A stretch of 64,000 nucleotides of DNA from Erodium maritimum (GCA_963921825.1 OY997590.1:45277039-45341038); one strand, 5' to 3'. Positions 11,509-23,875 are shown, counted from the stretch's first letter. The notes: a model not told the origin generated them from the sequence alone. Program-made: numbers and translations.

Positions 11509-13051
11509 CGTGCTACCTTCGGGATTCACAAGACGGTGTTCAAAGTTTCGGTTTTGCTTGAAATTTTCGTTTTTGGCATGTTGTTTTGCTAAATTGTTTG
11601 ATAACATGTTTTAAATTCTTGTTTATGGATTTAATGCATGTAAAATGAATTTTTGAAAATTATTTCAAATCTGGAAATTTTGAAAAAAGTTTGATTTTTC
11701 GGGTCTCGGGAGCGGGACTCTCGGGGAGCCGAAACCGAGACCGAACGGGGCTCCGTTGGACGGAGCTAGGCCAAGCATGACCATTGGATGGTTGATATGC
11801 TAAGGCTAAACCGTTTTGTTAGTTATGACGAGTTTGGAACCGTCATGACGAACTCGAAGATCAAATGTTCAAAAGTTTCATTTTTGAACGGTTTCGATAA
11901 ACCGAGCATCAAAAAATTTCGAAACTTGGCTATTAATTAAAACCGGAAAATCACATGATGTTTGATAACATGCTTGTTTGATAACACGATGTGTGATGTG
12001 ATGTTGGCATGGTGTACATAATAGCCCCGAGCTCAATTTAATTATTTATCGCTTTTCACGGCCTGCGAGCCGTTAGAGTTAACGTGTAATTATTCTTTCA
12101 AGGTGTGGTCGTCGAACCACTTGTTTGTAATATTTATTTATTCCCGACCTGCGAGTCGTGTATTAAATTGTAATATTTTACTCAAGATGAAGAAAGGGCG
12201 AAAAGGTCATTTGGTGGCTTTTCGAGTGTTGGCATCGGCTTGGAGTCGGTGGAGCTCAAGAAGCTAGTGGGAGTTAGTTTAGGGGGCTATTATGTGCACA
12301 TTTATCGCTTTATGCTTGGTTTAGTTTATGCATGATTAATTCTATGTGTTTTAGAATTGCATGCTTAACTTTATTTACCGAGCATATCACCTCACATGCA
12401 AAGATAAAATTGGAATTTTAATCCTTGTGTGTGAGCCCTTAGAATCGTCATTACATTGGATGTAGTTGACGGGTTCGAAGGAAGAATTACATTGGAGGTA
12501 ATTTGAGGCATCATTGCATTTGGAATGTAGTTGATGTGCTCATCGCATCTAGGATGTGTCAAAGTTTTAAACACAACCGGACAAGTAAAAACGGGTCATG
12601 TCCGATACCTCCCAATTATCAACACCTTACTACCTCCCCGTCCTATGGGTGTCGTGCGCATTAGCGGAGCATCCATGGGAAAGCGGGGTAGTAGGTTTGG
12701 ACGACATATGTGGGTGTCGTGCGCATTAGCGGAGCACCTACATAGTGACGGGCCATAGTTGAAAATTGGTGGACCCGACTACGATTCTCAGCCTGAGGTT
12801 GAGCTAGGGTAACAGATAGGGTAAGCCGTGTACATAAGTGCATACCCTAGCCAAGAGTCACATTGGATGTGATTGGATGGAGTCCTACCTACATAGCTCG
12901 ATTAAGTGGTGAGCATTAGTTCAGCTTAATCGAGTGAATCAAGGATCTTGGTTTCAGATTCTAAAGGTTTAGAATTGATTGTTGGTGTTTAAGCTTGATC
13001 TTCATAAAATTTATTCAGTTTACTGATTGAATTTTATCTGTTGTAGATCAA
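11509..13051 (+). other. Copia C2 untranslated leader
   Basis: About 1.5 kb between the primer site and the gag start. It is matched in reverse by the C1 leader (22329-23863). The phrase GGGTGTCGTGCGCATTAGCG occurs twice (about 12648 and 12714). No coding signal. Confidence 0.7.
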
Positions 13052-16000
13052 ATGGCAAATTCAGCGAACATTAATAGTTTGTCATTAAAAACCATTCTTG
13101 ACAGGGTCAAGCTAAATGGGACAAACTATTTGGACTGGTACAGAATTTTGAGGATAGTCCTCAAGTCTGAACGCAAAGAATATGTCCTTGACAAGGCTGT
13201 CTCTAAGACCATATCAGAGTTACATGAAGTGTCATTAACTGCTGAGAAGAATATCTCAGGGATCTGGGATCCAAGGATATTCTGATGGTCAACAAGGGAA
13301 TTGGAAGTGGCAAGGGCTGGGCCCATGCGCACTTGGCAGGAAAGATGAGACACCTGAGAATGTCTGCTTCTACTGCCAACAGCCTGATCATTGGAACCGG
13401 GATTACAGGAAGTTCACGGCTGATCTGAAGAAGGGCAGTGGGACTGCGCCTTCATCAAATAGCCTGGATGATCTGAAGAAGGGCAGTAGGACTGCGCCTT
13501 CATCAGGAAACCTGGATGATCTAAGGAAGGGCGGTGGGATCGTGCCTTCATTCGGTATTAACTCTATAGAGCTACATCTCTCTACTTCCAAAGATTCATG
13601 GGTATTAGATACCATGACTGAATCTCACACATGCACTAATATATGGTGGCTGAAAGTAGGAGAGATTTGGAAAGCACGAAATGGACCTCAGAGTTGTGGC
13701 AACTGCTGTAGGATCCATGAGTCTTGCTTTGCCAAGAGGTCTTGTCTTAGTATTGTATAATGTATATTGCATACCTACTTTTAGTAGGAATATTATATCT
13801 GTATCCGTGTTTGACAAGGAAGGATATAATGTTAATATTGGAAATGGAGTTTTCAATGTTCTATGCAATGATATGTTTTATACCAGTACTGACATGGTTG
13901 GAGGATTGTACATATTAGATATGGGTAACAATGCCTCAAGTTCTATATATTCCGTTAATACCAAGAAGTCTAAATCCAACAATTTAAACCTAACTCTGTT
14001 ATGGTACTGTCATTTGGGTCGCATAAACAAGAAGCGCCTATCAGCACTTCAGAAGTGCGGGCTTTCAGGTTCATTCGAATTCCATTCGATCGATAGGTGC
14101 AAGGTTTGTTTGATGGGCAAAATGACTAAAGTGCCCTTTATCGATCGCGATGAAAGGGCGGGTGAATTATTGGGGCTGATACACTCGAATGTGTGTAGAC
14201 CAATAAGTTCACTTGCCAGGAGGGGTTTTAGCTACTTTATCACATTTACTGATGATTACAGTAAATATGGTTATGTCTATTCGGTGAGACATAAGTCTGA
14301 AGCTTTTGATAAATTCAAAGAGTTTAAGACTATAGTAGAAAACCAGCTCGACAAAGGTATTAAGGCACTTCGATTGGATCGAGGTGGAAAATACTTGACC
14401 ACAGAGTTATTAGATCATCTAAAAGAGAATGGGATCCTTTTGGAATGGACTCCTCCTAGGTCACTGTAGTTGAAAGGTGTAGCCAAACGGAGAAATCGGA
14501 CATTGTTAGACAATGGTCTGTTCCATGATTAGTTGGACTGATCTCCCAATCTCTTTTAGGGGTTTTGCTCTAGAGACGACCGCATTCATAGTGAATCGGG
14601 CTTCGACGAATGGTGTGGAAGGGACACCATTTTAAAAATGGTACGGGATGATGCCCGCTTTGTCCTTCCTAAAGATTTGTGGTTGCGAGGCTTATGTGAA
14701 ACATTTGGTTTCGACTAAGCTCGAACCAAGATCTGAGATATGCACCTTCGTGTGGTATCCCAAAGCAACAAGGGGATACTATTTCTACAATCCCAGTGAG
14801 AACATGGTGTTCGTCGCTTGGGGTGGGGTCTTTATGGAAAAGAAGTTTTGTTTCAAAAGACGTCATTGGGAGGACTGTGCATCTCGAAGAAATTCAGGAT
14901 GGTACAGATCTGTCTAAACCAATTGACAACCCAGTAGAAAGGAGCCAGAGATTGTCGTAGAGTGAAAACCAATTCCTGTTACAATTCCGGAAGGTCCAAG
15001 GCGATTTGAAAGGGTCAATCTTCCACCTCCAAGATATGGTATCCGGAGGTGACAATGAAGTCATGGTGGATCACGATGATCCAGCCACCTTTCAAGAAGT
15101 CGTGGATGGGCCCGACTCCGAGTTATGGCTGGGAGCCATGAGGGAGGAAATGCAATCCATGTCGGACAACCGAGTCTGGGAACCGGTTGATCCCATCAAT
15201 GGTGTGAGGACCATCGGATGCAAATGGATCTTCAAGGTGAAGATGGACATGGACAAAAACCCTCTGACCTACAAAGCTCAACTGGTGGCGAAAGGTTATA
15301 GGCAGATCCAATGGATTGACTATGAGGAAACCTTCTCCCTAGTGGCTATGGTCAAAATCGATCCAAATTCTTCTTGACATAACTGCGTATCATAATTACG
15401 AGATATGGCAAGTGGATGTCAAAACCGCTTTCCTAAATGGAAATTTGACTGAGTACGTTTGTATGTCTCGGCCCAAAGGTTTTGACGATCCGAAGAATAA
15501 AGGAAAGATTTATAAGTTGTTGAAATCCATTTATGGATTGAAACGAACTTCTCGGAGTTGGATCCTTCGTTTTGATGAAGCTGTAATTGGATTTGGCTTA
15601 ATCAAGAGCGAGGATGAATCTTGCGTTTATAAGAAGGCTAGTGGGAGCAAGATTACCTTTCTGGTTCTCATTGAAAACGACATCCCAACCTTGCACGAGA
15701 CTAAAGCTTGGTTGAGGAAGTGTTTTTCAATAAAGGACTTAGGCGATGCTTCTTATATCTTAAGGATTAAGATATGTAGAGATCGCACCAAGAGGGTCTT
15801 GGATTTAAGTCAGGGAACCTATGTGAACAAGGCATTGAGTAGGTTCTTAATGCTCGATTCAAAGAAAGGACTCTTACCCACTAGTCATGGCATTCATCTC
15901 AGCAAGACTCAGTGTCCTAAGACACCTGATGAGCTGAAAAGGATGATGAGAATCCTATGCGCCTGGGGGCAGGATCGATCATATATGCCATGACATGTAT

Positions 16001-16566
16001 GAGACCAGACGTCTCGTAAGCCTTATGTTGTACCAGTAGACATCATTCTAACCCGGGGGAAAGATGATGCTGAACTAGTCGTCGAAGGATGAGTAGACGC
16101 TAGTTTTCCAAGACAAATCCAGATGACTTTAGAAGTCAATCAGGATATGTGTTTACGCTGAATGGCAGAGCTTTAGCTGGGACAGCGTAAAGCAAGATAT
16201 CATTGCCGAATCTACGACAGAGGCCAAGTACATGGATGCTGCAGAGGCAGCTAAGGAGGCTATGTGGATTTGGAAATTCATGGCAGGGCTGGGTGTAATT
16301 AAAAACCCATCCAGCCCGGTGAATCCATCTTGCGACAACACAAGGGCCATTGCGCAAGCTAAAAGCCTAGATCGTATAACAAATCCAAACATGTACTGCG
16401 GCGTATCCACCTCATCAGATAAATACTGAACTGAGGTGAAGTGAAGATAACCGATATTGCAACAGATGATAACATAGCCAACCCTTTTACTAAGCAGTGG
16501 CACTGCCTGAACATGTTAGACATGTAAAGTCGATGGGGACATATTGGAGTTTAGATTGGAACTAGG
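13052..16566 (+). pseudogene. Copia C2 gag-pol, degenerate
   Basis: Starts MANSANINSLSLKTILDRVK, parallel to the intact C1 protein. About 140 gag codons are then missing: the frame passes from EYVLDKA straight to SKTISELHEV. The zinc knuckle reads CFYCQQPDHWNRDY (last Cys lost). A short DDL(K/R)KG segment is repeated three times (13420-13550). The protease motif is DTMTES instead of DTGAES. GAG pre-integrase and integrase follow (13681-14469; LRLDRGGKYL in place of LRSDRGGEYL), then RT in 15006-15993 and RNase H to about 16430. In RT a 21-nt in-frame deletion near 15661 removes the YVDD loop, leaving FLVLIENDIPTL. Several stops and frameshifts occur. It cannot encode active enzymes. Confidence 0.93.
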
Positions 16567-16579
16567 GCAAGTGGGAGAT
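16567..16579 (+). promoter_or_regulatory. Polypurine tract, copia C2
   Basis: GCAAGTGGGAGAT immediately before the 3' LTR. The same tract is present in reverse in C1 at 18289-18302. Confidence 0.9.
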
Positions 16580-18267
16580 TGTTAGTCTTAGTGCCCGTAG
16601 TTCAATCCTAAATGTCCAAATGTATATATCATCGTTAGCAATAAAATTAAAGCGGCTTTATATTACTTATGTGTTGGAGTAATATATCGATGTGTGCTCT
16701 GATCTATGCCCACCATGCGAATAGAACCATAGATCGAGATAGATCACACTCGATGGGTCCCTAGTCAACAAAGCTTCACTAGAAGCGACTAGTATGAAAG
16801 ATGGCTCTTTATGGCTTACGTTCTGTTAGTCATTGGAATGGGATTCCGGAGTCTGATCATAGATATCATGTGGGACATGATATTGGACGACCCACCCTGA
16901 ATATGTGCCATAGATTAAGTCATGAACATATTCAGTGTTGTAGCTTGTCATGTATCCTTAGACCAAGGAGTCTTTGTGATCGCTATGTAGTCAACAACTG
17001 AGTTTGACCTGAGCCTAACGTTGTCCGTAACAGGGCTTCCATAACGGCCAGGATTGGCTTGGGGACGGGCTACATGAGTGACACGAAAGACGGCTAAGGG
17101 ATTTATCCCTCATACTAAGGTATGGGAAAGATATCGGTTCTCGGCCACTTGATCGAGAGTGACTGGAAGAATAGCATGGCCATGCACATGATACTGGGTA
17201 TCATATCTTCAGTCATCTCACATATCAAGGAACGGTGATTGAGAATAATAAGGATGACGGCTCTATGCCTTATCTCAATCAGGATATCGGAGATAAAAGG
17301 ATAATGACAGGGACGACGGAAAGGTTAGAATCGACAGGGTCGATTCGCTATGCAGTGTCAGGCAATACTAAAGTCTCGTTAGTTGCCACTTAAATAGGAT
17401 CAAGTAAAATGGGATTTTACGTTGATCTATTGACATGCATAAACCTAAGGGTCACACCGGAGGATGAAACTCATTGACACATTTATGGAGAATGGCCAAA
17501 AGGGAGTTGTCTCGGGACATGACCAAAACTGGGTTTTGGGTCATGTGCCCGTACGTGAATAGGACTTTACGGATCGAGACAAGGCTTGGAGTCTTGGGAT
17601 TGATCGCGTCGGATAATGTTGGACATTTCCGGTATGGAAGGCTTGGAGGCGATGAGCGAATCACGGGACCTCGTTAGAAATGGCCACGGGCCATGTTCCA
17701 AGAGGCCCATGAAAGGCCCATGCAACCAAGGCCCATAGAACTAATTAATCAAGTCTTGATTAATTAGTACTAAGTAAGCAAGACAAGGATTAAGGTGTTG
17801 GTGATTCACCACCTAACCCAATCTTGTCTTGCCATACTTTGTCCTATTTACACCTTACTTGACACCATACTTGTCCCATGCCTTTAGTTGGACAAGTATG
17901 GGTTTTGTTATGTTTAATTCATCTTTTTTCAACATAACAAACACAAGACAAGAATAGGAAACACATTTTCTCTCCCTCTTCCATGGCCATTTCGGGTTTG
18001 GCTAGTTTCCACCTCCATGTTTGTGTTCTTGAGTCCTCAAAGAGAAGAACTACGTGGCTTTGATTCCCATGTGGATACGTAGGCGTCTTGGAGACTCAAG
18101 CCAATCATTCGTTACCCGGTGTTCTTGTTTTGGTAAGAACTAGTGCTGAATTTTTCTCTTGTGAATCCATTCTTTGTTAGTTGTTTCATGGTTTTAATCG
18201 TCTCTTGGTTTTCCTTGATTTTCCGCTGCGAGTTGGTTCATCTCCAACCCTACCTCGAGACCCAACA
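16580..18267 (+). repeat. Copia C2 3' LTR
   Basis: 1688 bp, TGTTAGTCTTAG to GAGACCCAACA. It is followed by CTACG, the right TSD, and then by the last 16 bp of the interrupted C1 LTR (18273-18288). Confidence 0.95.
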
Positions 18268-21200
18268 CTACGGGCACTAAGACTAACAATCTCCCACTTG
18301 CCGTAGTTCCAATCTAAACTCCAATCTATTCCCATTGACCTTACATGCCTCTCATGTTTAGGCAACGATAGTGCCTTAGTCAACGGGTCGGCTATGTTAT
18401 CATCAGTTGCAATATAGGTGATCTTCACATCGCCTCGGTTCAGTATCTCTCTGATGAGGTGATATCGCCGCAGTACATGTTTGGATTTGTTATGCGATCT
18501 GGGCTCTTTAGCTTGCGCAATAGCCCCTGTGTTGTCGCAAAATAGGTTCACCGGGCTGGATGGGTTTTTGATTACACCCAACCCTGCCGTGAACTTCCTA
18601 ATCCACACAGCCTCCTTGGCCGCCTCTGCAGCCGCTATGTACTCGGCCTCTGTCGTGGAGTCAGCGACGGTGTCTTGCTTCACGCTCTTCCAGCTGAAAG
18701 CTCCGCCATTCAGCGTGAACACATATCCTGACTGACTTCTAAAGTCATCTGGATCTGTCTGGAAACTAGCGTCTACATATCCATTAACAACTAGTTCAGA
18801 ATCATCTTTTCCCCCGTACACTAGAAACGCGTCCTTAGTTCTTCTCAAATATTTGAGAATCGCTTTGACCGCTATCCAGTGTTCCTCACCAGGGTTAGAC
18901 TGATGTCTGCTGGTACAACTCAAGGCATATGAGACATCCGGTCTCGTGCATATCATGGAATACATGATCGATCCTACCGCCGAAGCGTATGGGATTCGCA
19001 TCATTCTTTTCAGCTCATCAGGTGTCTTAGGACACTGAGTCTTGCTGAGATGAACGCCATGACGTGCGGGTAAGAGTCCTTTCTTGGAATCAAGCATTGA
19101 GAACCTACTCAATACCTTGTTCACATAGGTGCTTTGACTTAAACCCAAGACCCTCTTGGTGCGATCTCTATATATCTTAATCCCTAAGATATAAGCAGCA
19201 TCGCCTAAGTCCTTCATTGAGAAACACTTCCCTAACCAAGCTTTAGTCTCGTGCAAGGTTGGGATGTCGTTTCCAATGAGTAGTATGTCATCGACATACA
19301 ACACCAGAAAGGTAATCATACCCCCATTTGCCTTCTTGTAAACGCAAGGTTCATCTTCATTCTTGATAAAGCCAAATCCAATTACAGCTTCATCAAAACG
19401 AAGGTTCCAACTCCGAGAAGCTTGTTTCAATCCATAAATGGATTTCAACAACTTACAAATCTTTCCCTTATTCTTCGGATCGACAAAACCTTCGGGTTGA
19501 GACATATAAACGTCCTCCGACAAATTTCCGTTTAGGAAAGCGGTTTTGACATCCATTTGCCATATCTCGTAATCGTGATATGCAGCTATGGCAAGAAGAA
19601 TTCGGATAGATTTGACCATAGCCACTGGGGAAAAGGTTTCCTCATAGTCAATCCCTTGGATCTGCCTATAACCTTTCGCCACCAGTCGGGCTTTGTAGGT
19701 CTGAGGGTTGCCTTCCATGTCCATCTTCACCTTGAAGATCCATTTGCATCCGATGGTTCTTACACCACCGATGGGATCAACCAGTTCCCAGACTTGGTTG
19801 TCCGACATGGATTGCATTTCCTCCCTCATGGCTCCCAGCCATAACTCAGAGTCGGGTCCGTCCACAGCTTCCTGAAATGTAGCTGGATCATCGTGATCCA
19901 CCACAAGCTCACCGTCACCTCCAGACACAAAGTAACCATATCTCGGAGGTGGACGACTAACCCTTTCAGATCGCCTTGGACCTTCTGGAATTGTTGCAGG
20001 AACTGGTCCTTGCTCTACGACCATCTCAGGCTCTTCTACAGGGTTGTCCAGTGGATCAGTTGGATCTGTACCACCCTGAATTTCTTCTAGATGTACAACC
20101 CTCCCACTGACGTCTTTGGAAATAAACTCCCTTTCCATAAAGACCCCACCCCGAGCGACGAACACCGTGTTCTCGCTGGGTTTGTAGAAGTAGTACCCCA
20201 TTGTTTCTTTGGGATACCCAACGAAGGTGCATTTATCAGATCTTGGTTCGAGCTTAGTCGGAACTAAACGTTTCACATAAGCCTCGCAACCCCAAATCTT
20301 TAGGAAGGACAAAACGGGCTTTCTCCCGCGCCATTTCTCAAATGGTGTCCCTTCCACAGCCTTCGTCGGAGCCCGATTCAAAATGAATGCGGCCGTCTCC
20401 AGAGCATAACCCCAGAAAGAGATTGGGAGATCAGTCCCACTAATCATGGACCGGACCATATCCAATAAAGTCCGATTTCTCCGTTCGGACACACCATTCA
20501 ATTGTGGTGTTCCGGGAGGAGTCCATTCCGAAAGGATCCCACTTTCTGCTAGATGATCTAAAAACTCTGTGGTCAAGTATTCTCCACCTCGATCTGATCG
20601 AAGTGCTTTAATACTTTTCCCGAGCTGGTTTTCTACTTCCGTCTTAAACTCTTTGAATTTATCAAAAGCTTCAGACTTATGTCTCATCAAATAGACATAA
20701 CCATATCTACTGAAGTCGTCAGTAAATGTGATAAAGTAGCTAAAACCCCTCATGGCAAGTGTGCTCATTGGTCCACACACATCCGAGTGTATTAGCCCCA
20801 ATAAGTCACCCGCCCTTTCACCGCGACCGATGAAGGGCGCTTTAGTCAGTTTTCCCATCAAACAAGATTCGCATCTATCAATCGAATGAAATTCGAATGG
20901 ACTAAGAAGTCCACACTTGTGAAGTGTTGATATGCGTTTCTCGTTTATGTGGCCTAAACGACAATGCCATAAAAGAGTTTGGTCTAAATCATTGGACTTA
21001 GACCTCTTGGTATTTACATTATATATAGAGCTTGAGGCATTGTTATCCATATCCAATATGTACAATCCTCCAACCATTTTGGCGCTAGCATAAAATATAT
21101 CATTGCATAAAATATTGAAAATCCCATTTCCAACATCAAAATTGTATCCTTCCTTGTCCAACAAAGAAATAGATACAATATTCCTACTGAAAGTAGGTAC

Positions 21201-22328
21201 ACAATATACATTGTTCAAAACAAAAACTAGCCCACTTGGCAAAAGAAGACTTATGGATCCTACAGCAGTCGCCACAACTCTAGTCTTGTTGCCCACTCTG
21301 AGGTCCACCTCGTCCTTCTTCAAGCTTCTCCTACCTTCCAGCCACTGCACATTAGTACAAATGTGAGATTCAGCCCCGGTATCCAATACCCATGAATCTT
21401 TGGAAGTAGTGAGATTTAGCTCTATAAAGAAAATACCTGATGAAGGCACAGTCCCACCGCCCTTCTTCAGATCATCCAGAAACTTCCTGCAATCTTTCTT
21501 CCAGTGACCAGGCTGTTGACAGTAGAAGCAGACATTCTCGACATCCTTCCCCTTCCTTGAGGACTCCCCGGTCCTAGGAGGGTTAGGACGCTTCGGATGC
21601 CTCATCTTTCCTGCCAAGTGCATAGGGGCCTTGCCCTTACCACTAACAGTTCCCTTATTCTTGAAACTGTTTCCCTGTCTGACCATCAGAACATCCTTGG
21701 ATCCCTGATCCTTGACGTTCTTTTCAGCAGTTACCAACATTCCATGCAACTCTGAAATGGTCTTGTCCATATCGTGCATATGATAGTTCATGACGAACGT
21801 AGCATATGAACGAGGAAGGGAACGCAGAACCACATCCGCTGCCATCTCGTTCTCTATCTTAAGACCCAGTCGATTAAGATGTTCGAGATGCCCCTTCATC
21901 TTTAGGACATGAGGACCCACGGAGACTCCTGCTGACATTTTGCAGGAGAGAAGTTCATTAAGGACATTGTATCTCACGATACGTGCCCTTTCCTTGAACA
22001 TACCCTTTATGATCCCCATCATAGTATAGGGGTCATCAGAGTACTCCATGAACTGGTCTTGGAGATCAGACTCCATGCAGCCCAGCATAATACATGCCAC
22101 ATCTATAGAATCGCTAAGGTGCTTTTGGTATGCATCCTTAACGGCCCTAATGGCATTATTAGCTGGCTCCTCAGGGATAGCCTGGTCTAGGACATATTCT
22201 TTGCGCTCGAATTTGAGGACTATCCTCAAGTTTCTGTCCCAGTCCAAGTAGTTTGTCCCACTTAGCTTGATCCTATCAAGAATGGTTTTTAGTGACAAAC
22301 TACTATTGTTCGCTGAAGTACTTGCCAT
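18186..22328 (-). CDS. Copia C1 gag-pol polyprotein, intact
   Basis: Polyprotein of a TNT1-94-type Ty1/copia element, 1380 codons with no internal stop. Domains by residue: gag 1-230; CCHC zinc knuckle CFYCQQPGHWKKDC at 267-280; aspartic protease DTGAESH with Asp at 316; pre-integrase His/Cys motif 455-489; integrase catalytic D516, D579, E615 (DD35E spacing); RT about 840-1080 with YVDD at 1011-1014; RNase H with D1186, E1227/E1229 and D1265. Products would form the particle, cleave the polyprotein, copy the RNA and integrate the DNA. The start at 22328 matches the C2 gag start. The native C-terminus would run through the polypurine tract (GKWEIVS, about 1343-1349) into the LTR; here the last 30 or so residues come from nested C2 sequence. 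All catalytic residues look present, but the rearranged LTRs probably prevent normal expression. Confidence 0.95.
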   Translation of the reverse strand: MASTSANNSSLSLKTILDRIKLSGTNYLDWDRNLRIVLKFERKEYVLDQAIPEEPANNAIRAVKDAYQKHLSDSIDVACIMLGCMESDLQDQFMEYSDDPYTMMGIIKGMFKERARIVRYNVLNELLSCKMSAGVSVGPHVLKMKGHLEHLNRLGLKIENEMAADVVLRSLPRSYATFVMNYHMHDMDKTISELHGMLVTAEKNVKDQGSKDVLMVRQGNSFKNKGTVSGKGKAPMHLAGKMRHPKRPNPPRTGESSRKGKDVENVCFYCQQPGHWKKDCRKFLDDLKKGGGTVPSSGIFFIELNLTTSKDSWVLDTGAESHICTNVQWLEGRRSLKKDEVDLRVGNKTRVVATAVGSISLLLPSGLVFVLNNVYCVPTFSRNIVSISLLDKEGYNFDVGNGIFNILCNDIFYASAKMVGGLYILDMDNNASSSIYNVNTKRSKSNDLDQTLLWHCRLGHINEKRISTLHKCGLLSPFEFHSIDRCESCLMGKLTKAPFIGRGERAGDLLGLIHSDVCGPMSTLAMRGFSYFITFTDDFSRYGYVYLMRHKSEAFDKFKEFKTEVENQLGKSIKALRSDRGGEYLTTEFLDHLAESGILSEWTPPGTPQLNGVSERRNRTLLDMVRSMISGTDLPISFWGYALETAAFILNRAPTKAVEGTPFEKWRGRKPVLSFLKIWGCEAYVKRLVPTKLEPRSDKCTFVGYPKETMGYYFYKPSENTVFVARGGVFMEREFISKDVSGRVVHLEEIQGGTDPTDPLDNPVEEPEMVVEQGPVPATIPEGPRRSERVSRPPPRYGYFVSGGDGELVVDHDDPATFQEAVDGPDSELWLGAMREEMQSMSDNQVWELVDPIGGVRTIGCKWIFKVKMDMEGNPQTYKARLVAKGYRQIQGIDYEETFSPVAMVKSIRILLAIAAYHDYEIWQMDVKTAFLNGNLSEDVYMSQPEGFVDPKNKGKICKLLKSIYGLKQASRSWNLRFDEAVIGFGFIKNEDEPCVYKKANGGMITFLVLYVDDILLIGNDIPTLHETKAWLGKCFSMKDLGDAAYILGIKIYRDRTKRVLGLSQSTYVNKVLSRFSMLDSKKGLLPARHGVHLSKTQCPKTPDELKRMMRIPYASAVGSIMYSMICTRPDVSYALSCTSRHQSNPGEEHWIAVKAILKYLRRTKDAFLVYGGKDDSELVVNGYVDASFQTDPDDFRSQSGYVFTLNGGAFSWKSVKQDTVADSTTEAEYIAAAEAAKEAVWIRKFTAGLGVIKNPSSPVNLFCDNTGAIAQAKEPRSHNKSKHVLRRYHLIREILNRGDVKITYIATDDNIADPLTKALSLPKHERHVRSMGIDWSLDWNYGKWEIVSLSARSVGSRGRVGDEPTRSGKSRKTKRRLKP
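18289..18302 (-). promoter_or_regulatory. Polypurine tract, copia C1
   Basis: Reverse complement reads GGCAAGTGGGAGAT, directly followed on the minus strand by the TGTTAG start of the C1 3' LTR, of which only 16-21 bp remain before the C2 insertion. Confidence 0.9.
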
Positions 22329-23863
22329 TTGATCTACACGACAAACAAAATATAATCAGTAAACTGAATAAATTTTATGAAGATCAAGTTCAAACACCAA
22401 CCAATTGATTCTAAACCTTTAGAACCTAAAACCAAGATCCTTGATTCACCCGATTAAGCTAAACTAATGCTCACTACTTAATCGAGCTATGTAGGTAGGA
22501 CTCCATCCAATCACATCCAATGTGACTCTTGGCTAGGGTATGTACTCATGTACACGGCTTACCCTATCTAATACCCTAGCTCAACCTCAGGCTGAGAATC
22601 GTAGTCGGGTCCACCAATTTTCAACTATGGCCCGTCACTATGTGGGTGCTCCGCTAATGCGCACGACACCTACACATGTCGTCCAAACCTACTACCCCGC
22701 TTTCCCATGGATGCTCCGCTAATGCGCACGACACCCATAGGACGGGGAGGTAGTAAGGTGTTGATAATTGGGAGGTATCGGACATGACCCGTTTTTACTT
22801 GTCCGGTTGTGTTTTAAACTTTTGGCACATCCTAGATGCGATGAGCACATCAACTACATTCCAAATGTAATGATGCCTCCAATTACATCCAATGTAATTC
22901 TTCCTTCGAACCCGTCAACTACATCCAATGTAATGACGATTCTAAGGGCTCACAGACAATGATTAAAACCAATTTTATCTTTGCATGTGAGGTGATATGC
23001 TCGGTAAATTAAGTTAAGCATGCAATTCTAAAACACATAGAAAAGATCATGCAAAAACTAAACCAAGCATAAAGCGTTAAATATGTACATAATAGCCCAC
23101 TAAACTAACTCCCACTAGCTTCTTGAGCTCCACCGACTCCAAGCCGATGTCAAAACCCGAGAAGCCACCAAATGACCTTTTCGCCCTTTCTTCGTCTTGA
23201 GTAAAATATTACAATTTAATACACGACTCGCAGGTCGGGAATTAATAAATATTACAAATAAGTGGTACGACGACCACACCTCGAAAAAATAATTACACGC
23301 TAACTCTAACGGCTCGCAGGCCGTGAAAAGCGATAAATAATTAAATCAAACTCGGGGCTATTATGTACACCATGCCAACATCACATCACACATCGTGTTA
23401 TCAAACAAGCATGTTATCAAACATCATGTGATTTTCCGGTTTTAATTAATTGCCAAGTTTCGAAAATTTTTGATACTCGGTTTATCGAAACCGTTCAAAA
23501 TTGAAACTTTTGAACATTTGATTTTTGAGTTCATCAAGACGGTTCCAAACTCGTCATGACTAACAAAACGGTTTAGCTCGGCATATTGACCATCCAATGG
23601 TCATGCTTGGCCTAGCTCCGTCCAACGGAGCCCCGTTCGGTCCCGGTTTCGGCTCCCCGAGAGTCCCGCTCCCGAGACCCGAAAAATCAAATTTTTTTCA
23701 AAAATTCCAGATTTGATAAACTTTTCAAAAATTCATTTTTCATGCATTAAACCCATAAACAAGAATTTAAAACATGTTATCAAACAATTTAGCAAATTAA
23801 CATGCAAAACCGAAACTAGCAAGCAAAACCGAAAGTTCTCTTGTGAATCCCGAAGGTAGCACG
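22329..23863 (-). other. Copia C1 untranslated leader
   Basis: 1.5 kb between gag and the primer site, homologous to the C2 leader. It contains the same duplicated GCTAATGCGCACGACACC phrase. No coding signal. Confidence 0.7.
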
Positions 23864-23875
23864 GCTCTGATACCA
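23864..23875 (-). promoter_or_regulatory. Primer-binding site, tRNA-iMet, copia C1
   Basis: GCTCTGATACCA on the plus strand, i.e. TGGTATCAGAGC on the coding strand, 1 bp from the LTR at 23877. Confidence 0.93.

Larger units (their letters stand above)
9808..18267 (+). mobile_element. Copia C2: full-length but coding-defective copia element
   Basis: LTRs at 9808-11495 and 16580-18267 are both exactly 1688 bp. Primer site at 11497, polypurine tract at 16567-16579. TSD CTACG at 9803-9807 and 18268-18272, inside the fold-back LTR of C1. The element is 8460 bp. Its gag-pol is closely related to that of C1 but has deletions, stops and frameshifts throughout. The two LTRs match at every point compared, so insertion was recent, although the coding region is heavily damaged. 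Confidence 0.95.
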
